Shown: piece by piece, positions 7,508 to 15,363 of the stretch
Layout of the letters: each line of letters opens with the position of its first letter
Position numbering within the stretch: the stretch's first letter is position 1
From: Streptomyces sp. NBC_00557
Lineage (GTDB): Bacteria > Actinomycetota > Actinomycetes > Streptomycetales > Streptomycetaceae
Length of the DNA stretch: 64,000 nucleotides
Reading direction: 5' to 3'
Assembly (NCBI RefSeq): GCF_036345995.1
Contig: NZ_CP107796.1
Location: forward strand, 4,960,001 to 5,024,000
The notes under the pieces: model-generated
What the model saw: the letters and a program-made list of their open reading frames with translations, nothing else
The model's database searches: none
Told to the model about the DNA's origin: nothing
Program-made: the position numbers and the translations under genes

Positions 7508-9711
7508 GCCGAGGCCTCCTCGGGGGTCGGGGCGGGGACGCGTTCCTCGAGCGGGACCACCGGTGGCAGCGACTCCTCCGGTTCGCCCAGGAACACCCGT
7601 CGTACGACCCGTTCGGCGGCGCGGCCGTCGTCGTACTCGCAGAACCGGCGCCGGAAGGCGGCCCGCGCCTTGGCCGCGGTCTCGTCGCGCCAGGCGCCGG
7701 AGGCGAAGATCTCCGTCAGCTCCTCCTGGGTGCGGGCGACCTGGCCGGGGTGGTCGGTCATGAGGTCGAAGTAGACGCCGCGGGTGGTGCGGTAGGTCTC
7801 CCAGTCGTCGGCGTAGATCACGATCGGGCGGTCGAGGTTGGCGTAGTCGAACATGATCGAGGAGTAGTCCGTGACCAGCGCGTCGGCGGCCAGGCACAGC
7901 TCCTCGACGGGGTCGTAGGAGGAGACGTCGATGATCCGGCCGGAGCGGCGCAGGCCGGTCAGCGGGGAGGCGGCGCCGCCGTAGAAGTAGTGGGCGCGCA
8001 CCAGCAGCACGGTGTCCTCGCCGAGCCGGTCGGCGAGGGCCGCGAGGTCCAGGCGCGGGGTGAAGCCGGCCTCGTAGTCGCGGTGGGTCGGGGCGTACAG
8101 GACGGCCGTCCTGCCCGGCGCGATGCCGAGGCGCCGGCGCGCGGCGCGGACCTCCTCGGCGCCGCTCGTGTAGAAGACGTCGTTGCGCGGATAGCCGTAG
8201 TCGAGGGAGGTGTAGCGGGCCGGGTAGGCGCGCTCCCACATGCGGGTGGTGTGGCTGTTGGCGCTGATGCTGTAGTCCCACTTGTCGATGCGGGCCAGCA
8301 GGGCGGCGAAGTCCAGGCCCTTGGCGGCGGCCGGGTGTTCCATCTGGTCCAGGCCCATGCGCTTGAGCGGGGTGCCGTGGTGGGTCTGGAGGTGGACCGC
8401 CCCGGGGCGTTTGACCACCGCGTTGGGGAAGTTGACGTTGTTCGTCAGGTACTTGGCGGTGGCCAGGGTCTCCCAGTAGCGGCGGGTGCCGGGGACCACG
8501 AAGTCGGTGCCGGGCGGCAGCAGGGCCGTGTTCTCCTTCGACACCGTCCACACCTGGTGGATGTGCGGGGCGAGTTCGGCGAGCTTGGCGGCGATCGCGG
8601 CCGGGTTGCAGGCCACCCCGCGGTCCCAGTAGGCGGCGAACACGGCCAGGTTCTCGTCGACCGGGCGGCTCAGGGCGCGCCGGTACTGCTGGTCGCGGAG
8701 CTTGGCGCCGACCTGCTTCTTGCGGGTCCGTACGGCCTTCTTGGCGGCGCGGCGGGTGCGGTTGGCGGCCTGGAACGCGCGGTACTTGGTGTACGCGCCC
8801 TCCTCCAGCAGGGCGTGCCGTACGCCCTCCACACCGGCCGGGCGCTCGTGGTTCTCGGGGCGCCAGCGGACCGCGGCGAGGGAGGCGCGGCGGAAGAACT
8901 CGCGGGCCACCGCGTCGGGCAGGTTCTCGCCGGCGAAGGTGCGTACGAGGTCGCGCATCATCAGGTCGTAGAGCACCGTGCGGGCGGCGCGGCGGTCCTT
9001 GGCGAGCGCGAGCAGCGACTCGTAGCGCTCGATCAGCGCGAAGCGGTCCTCGGGGGCGAGCGGCGGCAGGCTCTCGGGGCGCAGTTCACGGCTGTCGTAC
9101 GCCATCTGGTTGAGGCAGGCGACGCGGCCGGCGTGCAGCAGGGCGGCGTGGGCGGCCTGTGCTTCGTCGTCGGTGGTGAGCTGCTGTTCGTGGGCCCGCC
9201 AGAACGCGGCGCGCAGGGCGCGGTTGCCGAGGATCGGCCTGAGGCGCAGCAGGTCGGCGGCCTCGTCCAGGGGGCGGCTCTCGCGGCCGACGGCGGCGAG
9301 GAGGCGGCCGTCGCGGGAGGGGGTGCCGGCGGTCTGCCAGGTGGTGGTGACGTGGTCGAAGAGGAGGACGTCGGCGTCCTCGGCGCCGGCGGCGTCCAGT
9401 TCGGCGGTGCGCTCGGCGATCTGCCGGGTGGCGCCGGCCGGCAGGCCGTCCTTGGCGTGCACGAAGTGCAGCCAGCGGCCGGTGGCGCGGGCGGCGCCGG
9501 CGGCCCGGGCCGCCGCGTCCGAGGTGCCCTCCGGCAGCGGGACGACCACGGTCTCCGGGGCGTGGGCCTCGGCCGTCTCCCGCGCCCAGTCGCCGACCGC
9601 GGCGACGATGACCTCGGCGTCGGGCAGCGGCCGGGACTCCAGCGAGTCCAGCAACTCGGTCAGATGCCCCTGTGCGTTCGGTCCGTAGACGATGACGCTG
9701 AGTTGGGGCAT
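7504..9711 (-). CDS. GT2-like/TagF-type fusion (CDP-glycerol glycerophosphotransferase family) with degenerate GT2 half
   Basis: 735 residues from the ATG at 9711, chosen because GGAG lies 10 bases upstream; an in-frame ATG at 9753 would add 14 residues. The C-terminal half (about 370-720) matches the CDP-glycerol:polyglycerophosphate transferase family: THHGTPLK with His445, VLYAPTHRD, VRAHYFYGG and TDYSSIMFDYANLDRP. These are the family's usual catalytic and phosphate-binding motifs. The N-terminal 230 residues align with the GT2 domain of the sister proteins at 19396-26201 but lack both acidic motifs: where they have VDD and LDSDD this one reads VAAVGD and VHAKD (residues 84-88). The GT2 half is therefore probably inactive. 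It is second-last in a minus-strand cluster with the exporter. Confidence 0.85.
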   Translation of the reverse strand: MPQLSVIVYGPNAQGHLTELLDSLESRPLPDAEVIVAAVGDWARETAEAHAPETVVVPLPEGTSDAAARAAGAARATGRWLHFVHAKDGLPAGATRQIAERTAELDAAGAEDADVLLFDHVTTTWQTAGTPSRDGRLLAAVGRESRPLDEAADLLRLRPILGNRALRAAFWRAHEQQLTTDDEAQAAHAALLHAGRVACLNQMAYDSRELRPESLPPLAPEDRFALIERYESLLALAKDRRAARTVLYDLMMRDLVRTFAGENLPDAVAREFFRRASLAAVRWRPENHERPAGVEGVRHALLEEGAYTKYRAFQAANRTRRAAKKAVRTRKKQVGAKLRDQQYRRALSRPVDENLAVFAAYWDRGVACNPAAIAAKLAELAPHIHQVWTVSKENTALLPPGTDFVVPGTRRYWETLATAKYLTNNVNFPNAVVKRPGAVHLQTHHGTPLKRMGLDQMEHPAAAKGLDFAALLARIDKWDYSISANSHTTRMWERAYPARYTSLDYGYPRNDVFYTSGAEEVRAARRRLGIAPGRTAVLYAPTHRDYEAGFTPRLDLAALADRLGEDTVLLVRAHYFYGGAASPLTGLRRSGRIIDVSSYDPVEELCLAADALVTDYSSIMFDYANLDRPIVIYADDWETYRTTRGVYFDLMTDHPGQVARTQEELTEIFASGAWRDETAAKARAAFRRRFCEYDDGRAAERVVRRVFLGEPEESLPPVVPLEERVPAPTPEEASA

Positions 9712-9859
9712 CGCAGTGGACTCCTTCGGCTCGTCGGCGTGAACACCCTTCATAACATACTGTCACTAAGCGGATGAAAGGGATAACCGTACGCGGAGTA
9801 AGAGACGCCCCGGAAGGAAGAGGCGGTTCCGTAGCCCGGGGTTTCCTCTCCGGCCGCCT
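9712..9859 (-). promoter_or_regulatory. Gap with possible internal promoter for the GT genes
   Basis: 148-bp spacer between the exporter ATPase and the GT2-TagF gene. On the minus strand it holds the AT-rich hexamer TATGTT (9749-9754) about 40 bases upstream of the ATG at 9711, a plausible -10. An imperfect GC-rich inverted repeat at 9818-9856 could terminate the exporter transcript. Neither site is certain. Confidence 0.3.
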
Positions 9860-10690
9860 TTACGCCGCCTTCTTACCCTTGCCGCCGGGCTTCTTGTCGC
9901 TCTTGTCGCCGGTGAAGGCCTCGTACTCCTTCATGACCTCCTCGGTCGGCCCGTCCATGCGCAGCTCGCCGCGCTCCAGCCACAGGACCCGCTCGCAGGT
10001 GTCGCGGATCGACTTGTTGTTGTGGCTGACCAGGAAGACCGTGCCCGCGCGCTCGCGCAGTTCGCGGATCCGTTCCTCGGAGCGCATCTGGAACCGGCGG
10101 TCACCGGTGGCCAGGGCCTCGTCGATGAGCAGGACGTCGTGGTCCTTGGCGGCGGCGATGGAGAACCGCAGCCGGGCGGCCATGCCGGAGGAGTACGTGC
10201 GCATCGGCAGGGTGATGAAGTCGCCCTTCTCGTTGATCCCGGAGAAGTCGACGATGTCCTGGTAGCGCTCCTTGACCTGCTCCCGGGACATGCCCATGGC
10301 GAGGCCGCCGAGGTAGACGTTCCGTTCACCCGTGAGGTCGTTCATCAGGGCGGCGTTGACGCCGAGCAGCGAGGGCTGGCCATTGGTGTAGATGTGGCCG
10401 TTCTCCACGGGGAGCAGTCCGGCGACGGCCTTCAGCAGCGTCGACTTGCCGGAGCCGTTGGTGCCGATGAGGCCGATCGCCTCGCCCTTGTAGGCAATGA
10501 AGGACACGTTCTTCACCGCGTGCACCCTGCGCACGCCGGCCGCCTTCTCGGTCTGCTTGCGGCGCAGGATGCGGTTGAGGGCGGCGGTGGCGGAGCCGCG
10601 GCCCGCGCCGGTGCCGTTGACGCGGTAGACGATGTCGACGCCGTCGCAGATGACGGTGGGGATCTTCTCGGTGGGGGTCTGCTCAGCCAC
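9860..10690 (-). CDS. ABC transporter ATP-binding protein, TagH/Wzt type polysaccharide exporter
   Basis: 276 residues from a GTG that overlaps the permease stop codon by 8 bases. Walker A GTNGSGKST is at 76-84, the signature is SSGMAARL as in TagH and Wzt, and Walker B/D-loop is LLIDEALATGD followed by the switch His in LVSHNNKS. The C-terminus ends in a short Lys-rich tail and lacks the carbohydrate-binding domain of O-antigen Wzt proteins, which favours a teichoic-acid type (TagH) role. With the permease it should export a completed lipid-linked glycopolymer across the membrane. Confidence 0.9.
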   Translation of the reverse strand: MAEQTPTEKIPTVICDGVDIVYRVNGTGAGRGSATAALNRILRRKQTEKAAGVRRVHAVKNVSFIAYKGEAIGLIGTNGSGKSTLLKAVAGLLPVENGHIYTNGQPSLLGVNAALMNDLTGERNVYLGGLAMGMSREQVKERYQDIVDFSGINEKGDFITLPMRTYSSGMAARLRFSIAAAKDHDVLLIDEALATGDRRFQMRSEERIRELRERAGTVFLVSHNNKSIRDTCERVLWLERGELRMDGPTEEVMKEYEAFTGDKSDKKPGGKGKKAA

Positions 10691-11597
10691 GGCCGTACTT
10701 CTCCTCAGCCTTCCAGAAGTAGATGAAGCCTCCGACGCCGGCGAGCAGGGCCCAGCCGGTGGCCGTGGCCCACACGTGCGGGGGGAGCTGCCTGGCGTGG
10801 AAGCTCTTGATCAGCGCGTAGCGCATGAGGTCGATGTAGACCGCGGCCGGGTTGTTCTCCAGCAGGATCGTGACGATGTGCGGCAGGTGGTCCTTCTTGG
10901 TGAGCTTGCTGATGCTCCACATCACGCCGGACACGTACATCCAGGTGCGCAGCACGAACGGCATCAGCTGGGCGATGTCCGGGGTCTTGGCGCCCATCCG
11001 CGCCATGATCATCGCCATGCCCGCGTTGAACAGGAACTGCAGGACCAGCACGGGGATCACCAGCAGCCAGCCGGGGGTGACCGGCAGGCCGAAGCCCAGC
11101 AGGATGACGACCAGCGCGGCCATCGAGAACAGCAGTTGCTGGAGCTGCTGGATGCAGAAGGAGATCGGCAGGGCGGCGCGCGGGAAGTGCAGGGCACGCA
11201 CCAGACCGAGGTTGCCGGAGATCGCCCGGGTGCCCACCTGGATCGAGCTCTGCGTGAACGTCCACACGAACACGCCGGTGACCAGGAAGGGGATGTAGTC
11301 CGGGACGCCCTTCTTGGTGCCGAGCAGCACGCCGAAGATGAAGTAGTAGACCGCCGCGTTCAGCAGCGGGGTCATGACCTGCCAGATCTGGCCGAGCTTC
11401 GCCTGGCTGTACTGCGCGGTGAGCTTGGCGGTGGCGAAGGCGGTGATGAAGTGCCGCCGGGCCCACAGCTGGCGGACGTACTCCGGCAGGGTCGGGCGGG
11501 CGCCGCTGACCGACAGGCCGTGCCGGGCGGCGAGCGCCGCGAGATCGTCGTCGGCCGGGGCCCGGGTGGGGGGCGGTGTGTCGAGGACCTGGCTCAC
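10683..11597 (-). CDS. ABC-2 type permease, TagG/Wzm polysaccharide exporter
   Basis: 304 residues if started at the GTG at 11597; the frame stays open upstream to 11765, but that stretch is Arg/Pro-rich and unlike the family, so the short form is preferred. No good ribosome site was seen at any start. About six hydrophobic helices lie after the amphipathic RRHFITAFATAKLTAQYSQAKLG segment typical of ABC-2 exporters, which is followed by GQIWQVMTPLLNAAVYYFIF. It pairs with the overlapping ATPase. It is divergent from a TetR gene 200 bp away, the likely local regulator. Confidence 0.88.
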   Translation of the reverse strand: MSQVLDTPPPTRAPADDDLAALAARHGLSVSGARPTLPEYVRQLWARRHFITAFATAKLTAQYSQAKLGQIWQVMTPLLNAAVYYFIFGVLLGTKKGVPDYIPFLVTGVFVWTFTQSSIQVGTRAISGNLGLVRALHFPRAALPISFCIQQLQQLLFSMAALVVILLGFGLPVTPGWLLVIPVLVLQFLFNAGMAMIMARMGAKTPDIAQLMPFVLRTWMYVSGVMWSISKLTKKDHLPHIVTILLENNPAAVYIDLMRYALIKSFHARQLPPHVWATATGWALLAGVGGFIYFWKAEEKYGRG

Positions 11598-11717
11598 ATC
11601 CGCTGCTTTCGCTCGGGGGGAGGGGATGCCGCGGCCCGGCCGGCAGCCGGGGCGCTCGGTCACGTGGTCCGGCGTTTCCTTGCGCTTCTCTTCACGTTCT
11701 CTTACGTCGGGACGGGA

Positions 11718-11781
11718 CCGTATCGTCGCAACGCGAGCGTAGAACCAATCGACGTCGGAACGCAACCGTTTCGTCGTAACG
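11718..11781. promoter_or_regulatory. Two direct repeats, candidate TetR operators
   Basis: ACCGTATCGTCGCAACG (11718-11734) and ACCGTTTCGTCGTAACG (11765-11781) match at 15 of 17 positions and are 47 bp apart. Each contains a CGTT/AACG-like inverted core. The second copy abuts the TATGCT hexamer of the tetR promoter. Autoregulation and control of the divergent exporter genes is inferred. Confidence 0.5.
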
Positions 11782-11784
11782 CCC

Positions 11785-11790
11785 TATGCT
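11785..11790 (+). promoter_or_regulatory. -10 hexamer of a leaderless tetR promoter
   Basis: TATGCT ends 6 bases before the ATG at 11797, the spacing expected if transcription begins at the start codon. There is no ribosome-binding site before the ATG, and no clear -35 was seen. Confidence 0.45.
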
Positions 11791-11796
11791 GGGGTC

Positions 11797-12423
11797 ATGA
11801 CGACGAACGCCGACGAGCCCTCGACGCGTCCGCGCCGCCGGACGCCCGCCGGGGCCGCCGTACTCCGGGAGGACGTGACCGAGGCCATCCGGGCGGCGGT
11901 CTTCGAAGAGCTCGCGGCCGTGGGCTACGCCCGCATGTCCATCGAGGGCATCGCGCGGCGGGCCGGCGTCGGCAAGACCGCGGTGTACCGGCGCTGGCGT
12001 TCCAAGCTGCACCTGGTGCTGGACGTCGTCTCGGCCATGGCGGTGCTGGGCCTGCCGGTGCCCGAGACGGGCTCCCTCGAGGGCGATCTGCGCCTGCTGT
12101 ACGAGGTCACCTCGCGCGCCCTGCGCCATCCGGTCGCCTCGCAGATCATCCCCGACCTCCAGGCGGAGGCGGCCCGCAACCCCGACATCGCCGACGCCTT
12201 CCAGAAGGCCCTGCGGGACGGCCAGGAGGGTGTGGCCAGCAAGATCGTGGCGGCGGCGGAGGAGAGGGGCGAGCTCCGCGCGGGCGTCGACCCCGACCTC
12301 GCCCTCGACCTGATCTCCGGACCCCTGTACTGGCGCGCGGTGGTGATCCGCACCCCGAAACTCCCGAAGGGCTACCTGGCCGACCTGGCCCGCGCGACGG
12401 CGGGGGCGCTCAAGGCGCTGTGA
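11797..12423 (+). CDS. TetR family transcriptional regulator
   Basis: 208 residues. The N-terminal helix-turn-helix (about 28-72) includes GYARMSIEGIARRAGVGKTA followed by VYRRWRSK, a standard TetR recognition helix. The C-terminal domain (about 80-205) is helical and of the kind that binds small ligands. It is transcribed away from the exporter operon with two 17-bp repeats between them, so it probably represses itself and perhaps the exporter. The ligand is unknown. A hairpin terminator follows at 12432-12466. Confidence 0.9.
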   Translation: MTTNADEPSTRPRRRTPAGAAVLREDVTEAIRAAVFEELAAVGYARMSIEGIARRAGVGKTAVYRRWRSKLHLVLDVVSAMAVLGLPVPETGSLEGDLRLLYEVTSRALRHPVASQIIPDLQAEAARNPDIADAFQKALRDGQEGVASKIVAAAEERGELRAGVDPDLALDLISGPLYWRAVVIRTPKLPKGYLADLARATAGALKAL

Positions 12424-12431
12424 CGGACGGG

Positions 12432-12466
12432 CGCCGCGCCCGGGCCGCTGCGCAACGGGCGCGGCG
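12432..12466. terminator. Hairpin between convergent tetR and galE
   Basis: Perfect 11-bp stem (CGCCGCGCCCG with CGGGCGCGGCG) with a 13-nt loop, 9 bases after the tetR stop. There is no U-tract, as is usual in Streptomyces. Confidence 0.6.
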
Positions 12467-12510
12467 TGACCTCCCGGGGCGGACGGCGCGAGTCCGACGA
12501 CAGGGCCTGG

Positions 12511-13491
12511 CTAGGCCCGTGCTGCCTCCGGGTGGTGGTGTACCCAGCCGGCCCAGGCCGAAGTGATCATGTCCTCGACGTCGTACTTGGCCTGCCAGCC
12601 CAGTTCCGTGGCGATGCGGGCCGCCGAGGCGACCACGCGCGCCGGGTCGCCGGGGCGGCGCGGGGCGACGGCCGGCGGGCGGGCGTAGCCGGTGAGCGCG
12701 TTGATGCGGTCGATCATCTCGCGGACCGACACGCCCTCGCCGCGGCCGATGTTGAGGGTCAGGTCGGCGCCGGGGGAGGAAGCCAGGGCGCGGGCGACGG
12801 TGACATGGGCCTCGGCCAGGTCGACCACGTGGATGTAGTCGCGCACACAGGTGCCGTCCGGCGTCGGGTAGTCGTCGCCGAAGATCCGCGGTGACGCGCC
12901 CTCGGTGAGCTTCTCGAAGACCATCGGGACGAGGTTGAACACGCCGGTGTCGGCGAGTTCGGGGGCGGCCGCGCCCGCCACGTTGAAGTAGCGCAGGGAC
13001 GCCGTGGACAGGCCGGTGGCCCGGCCCGTCGCGCGCACCAGCCACTCGCCGGCCAGCTTGGTCTCGCCGTAGGGGGACAGGGGCCGGCAGGGGGTCTCCT
13101 CCGTCACCAGGTCGACGTCCGGCATGCCGTACACGGCGGCCGACGACGAGAAGACGAAGGAGGGGACCTCCGCCCGCGTCACCTCCTCCAGGAGGGTGCG
13201 CAGACCCTCGACGTTCTCCCGGTAGTACTCCAGCGGGCGCTCCACCGACTCCCCGACCTGCTTCTTCGCCGCCAGGTGCACGACCCCGCTGATCTCGTGC
13301 TCCGCGAGTGTGCGGGCCACCCGGTCCGCGTCCAGCACGGAGCCCCGCACCAGCGGGACCTCCGCCGGCACGCGCCTGGCGTCGCCCGTGGACAGGTCGT
13401 CGTAGACGACCGCGCGCTCGCCCGCCTCGGTCATCGCCCGTACGACGTGTGCCCCGATGTATCCGGCACCGCCGGTGATCAGCCAGGTCAT
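12511..13491 (-). CDS. galE: UDP-glucose 4-epimerase
   Basis: 326-residue extended short-chain dehydrogenase that interconverts UDP-glucose and UDP-galactose (or the N-acetyl forms) with bound NAD. The NAD-binding loop is GGAGYIGAH (7-15), the catalytic serine lies in FVFSSSAAVYG, and the catalytic pair is Tyr141 and Lys145 in SPYGETK. RDYIHVVDLAEAH and the C-terminal RRPGDPA are typical GalE segments. Within a cluster of glycosyltransferases it most likely supplies UDP-galactose or UDP-GalNAc for the glycopolymer, though a role in galactose catabolism cannot be excluded. The GT2 gene upstream is 142 bases away in the same direction. Confidence 0.93.
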   Translation of the reverse strand: MTWLITGGAGYIGAHVVRAMTEAGERAVVYDDLSTGDARRVPAEVPLVRGSVLDADRVARTLAEHEISGVVHLAAKKQVGESVERPLEYYRENVEGLRTLLEEVTRAEVPSFVFSSSAAVYGMPDVDLVTEETPCRPLSPYGETKLAGEWLVRATGRATGLSTASLRYFNVAGAAAPELADTGVFNLVPMVFEKLTEGASPRIFGDDYPTPDGTCVRDYIHVVDLAEAHVTVARALASSPGADLTLNIGRGEGVSVREMIDRINALTGYARPPAVAPRRPGDPARVVASAARIATELGWQAKYDVEDMITSAWAGWVHHHPEAARA

Positions 13492-13633
13492 TGCGGCCGT
13501 CTCCTCGTCAGTCGGCCCGTGCGACCGCTCGGCGGAGCGGACGCGGGCATCTCTCGGTCAAGCAGTGGCGTCCCGCCGGCGCACTCGGTGTCCCTGGTGA
13601 AGCGGCGGGCGTCCCGGTGAGCCCGGGGCCGTC

Positions 13634-15328
13634 TCAGTGAAGCAGGCGGCGCAGCCGGCCGCGCACCACCCGCAGTACCCCGCGCACGCCGGTCGCCACG
13701 CGAATCGCCAGCGCGCCGGAGTGCGTGGCGTACGGCTGCACCAGGAGCACGCCGTGCCGGGCGCTCGGGACGGCGCGCCGGGCCAGCCGGCCGGCGCCCG
13801 TCAGCGCGTGCGCCGTGACGTCCCGCTGCGCGCCGTCCGCGAAGCGCAGGGTCAGCCGCAGGTCCCAGGTGCCGGCGCCGAGCGCGGCCAGGTCGACGGG
13901 CAGCTCGGCCGTCCAGCTGTCCGCGGCGCCTTTCACACCGGATTCCGAACTGCTGGGCGTGTCGCCGCGGGTGCCGGAGGGCGTGAGCGGGACCGTCGTA
14001 CGCCCCCGCGTCCGCTCGTCGTCCCGGGACTGCCACGCCACGTCCACCTCGCGCGGGCCGGCCTCGGCGACCCTGCCGTACAGCTCGTGCAGCCGCAGGC
14101 GCAGCAGCGAGGCACGCGCGCGTGGCCGCAGTTCCGCGTCGACTGCGAGCGGGAGGACACCGATGGGGCGGGTCAGGAACGGCGCGAGGGTGACCTGGGG
14201 AAGATCGGCGGACCAGACGGGGACGCCGTCGGGAGTGCGGGCGTAGGGCGGCAGCAGCCGCGCCGGGCGGGCGGCCAGCTCGCGCAGCCGGGGCAGGTCG
14301 CGCGGCTCCGGCGACTCCATGACGACCCGCGCCAGCACCCGGCCCGGAGCGCTCGGGTTCAGCTCCCAGTCGGTGGCGTCGTAGCGCGCGAGGTACTCGC
14401 GGGTGTGCGTCCACCACGCGCGCCGGTAGTCCGCGTCGCGCAATCCCAGCTCGCGCGCGTACATGCGCACCTCGTGATCGAGGAACTTGGCCCGCGCCGC
14501 CCTGGCCAGCTCCTTCTGACCGGCGCCCAGCAGGATGTCGTATGCCAGCGCGCACGCCTCCACGCGCGCCTTCCAGTTGTCTATGTGCTCCCGGTTCAGC
14601 GAGAGCGACAGCTGCTCGGCGGAGCGGCGCACGTGCCACACGTACACACGGTCCGGTACGAGCGCGATGCGCGGGCCGGCGGCCAGCACGCGCGCGGTGA
14701 AGACGATGTCCTCGTAGAGGAAGCGGCCCTCGGGGAAGCGGATGCCGTGCTCGCGCAGGAAGCCGGTCCGGTACAGCTTGTTGACGCACAGCGTGTCGTG
14801 GACCAGGCTCGGGCGCTGGGCGGGGCGGGCGAGCACGGTGCGCGCCGTGTAGAGGGGCGCCTGCCAGGGTTGTTCACGCCCCGAGGGCAGCTCCCGGCGC
14901 ACGCACAGCCCGCTCGCGACCTCGGCGTGCGCCCCGGTGGCCGCCGCCAGCAGCGCGTCCACCGCACCGGGCGGCAGCACGTCGTCGCTGTCCAGGAACA
15001 TCACGTACGGCGCGGTCACCGCGGCGATCCCGGCGTTGCGCGGGCTGCCGCAGCCGCCGCTGTTCACGTCCAGGCGCACCACCCGCAGCCGGGGCTCCTC
15101 GGCGGCCAGCCGGCCGAGCAGCTCGGCGCTGCCGTCCGTGGAGCAGTCGTCCACGGCGACGACCTCCGCGACCGCCGGCCCCTGCGCCAGCGCCGAACGC
15201 ACGGCGTCGCCGACATGGGTACGGTCGTTGTAGCCGATGACGACCACGGCGACCTGCGCCGTGCGCGCCGCCTCGGCGGTACCTGCCGTATCGGGTGTGT
15301 CGTTCGCGTCTGATCGCATCGGGTCCAC
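13634..15328 (-). CDS. GT2 glycosyltransferase with long C-terminal extension (paralogue of 5843-7507)
   Basis: 564 residues from the GTG at 15328; an in-frame ATG at 15319 is the alternative. No ribosome site is present, but TACGCT lies 8 bases before the GTG, which suggests a leaderless message. The GT-A domain (about 25-240) has VVVIGYND, VVAVDDCSTDGS, NSGGCGSPRNAGI, MFLDSDD and the acceptor-side FLYEDIVF. It shares NSGGC, the WH/WYI region and the layout of its C-terminal half with the protein at 5843-7507, so the two are paralogues that probably add different sugars or linkages. Its acidic motifs are complete, so it should be active. Confidence 0.87.
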   Translation of the reverse strand: MDPMRSDANDTPDTAGTAEAARTAQVAVVVIGYNDRTHVGDAVRSALAQGPAVAEVVAVDDCSTDGSAELLGRLAAEEPRLRVVRLDVNSGGCGSPRNAGIAAVTAPYVMFLDSDDVLPPGAVDALLAAATGAHAEVASGLCVRRELPSGREQPWQAPLYTARTVLARPAQRPSLVHDTLCVNKLYRTGFLREHGIRFPEGRFLYEDIVFTARVLAAGPRIALVPDRVYVWHVRRSAEQLSLSLNREHIDNWKARVEACALAYDILLGAGQKELARAARAKFLDHEVRMYARELGLRDADYRRAWWTHTREYLARYDATDWELNPSAPGRVLARVVMESPEPRDLPRLRELAARPARLLPPYARTPDGVPVWSADLPQVTLAPFLTRPIGVLPLAVDAELRPRARASLLRLRLHELYGRVAEAGPREVDVAWQSRDDERTRGRTTVPLTPSGTRGDTPSSSESGVKGAADSWTAELPVDLAALGAGTWDLRLTLRFADGAQRDVTAHALTGAGRLARRAVPSARHGVLLVQPYATHSGALAIRVATGVRGVLRVVRGRLRRLLH

Positions 15329-15363
15329 GGGCCGGGAGCGTAGAAATGTTCGGTAATACCCCG

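Noticed and set aside
5843..8551. A single 902-residue protein reading through both GT genes on the minus strand
   Set aside because: The upstream part is a shadow of the 735-residue fusion gene in another frame. The GT2 protein has its own ATG at 7507 in an ATGA junction.
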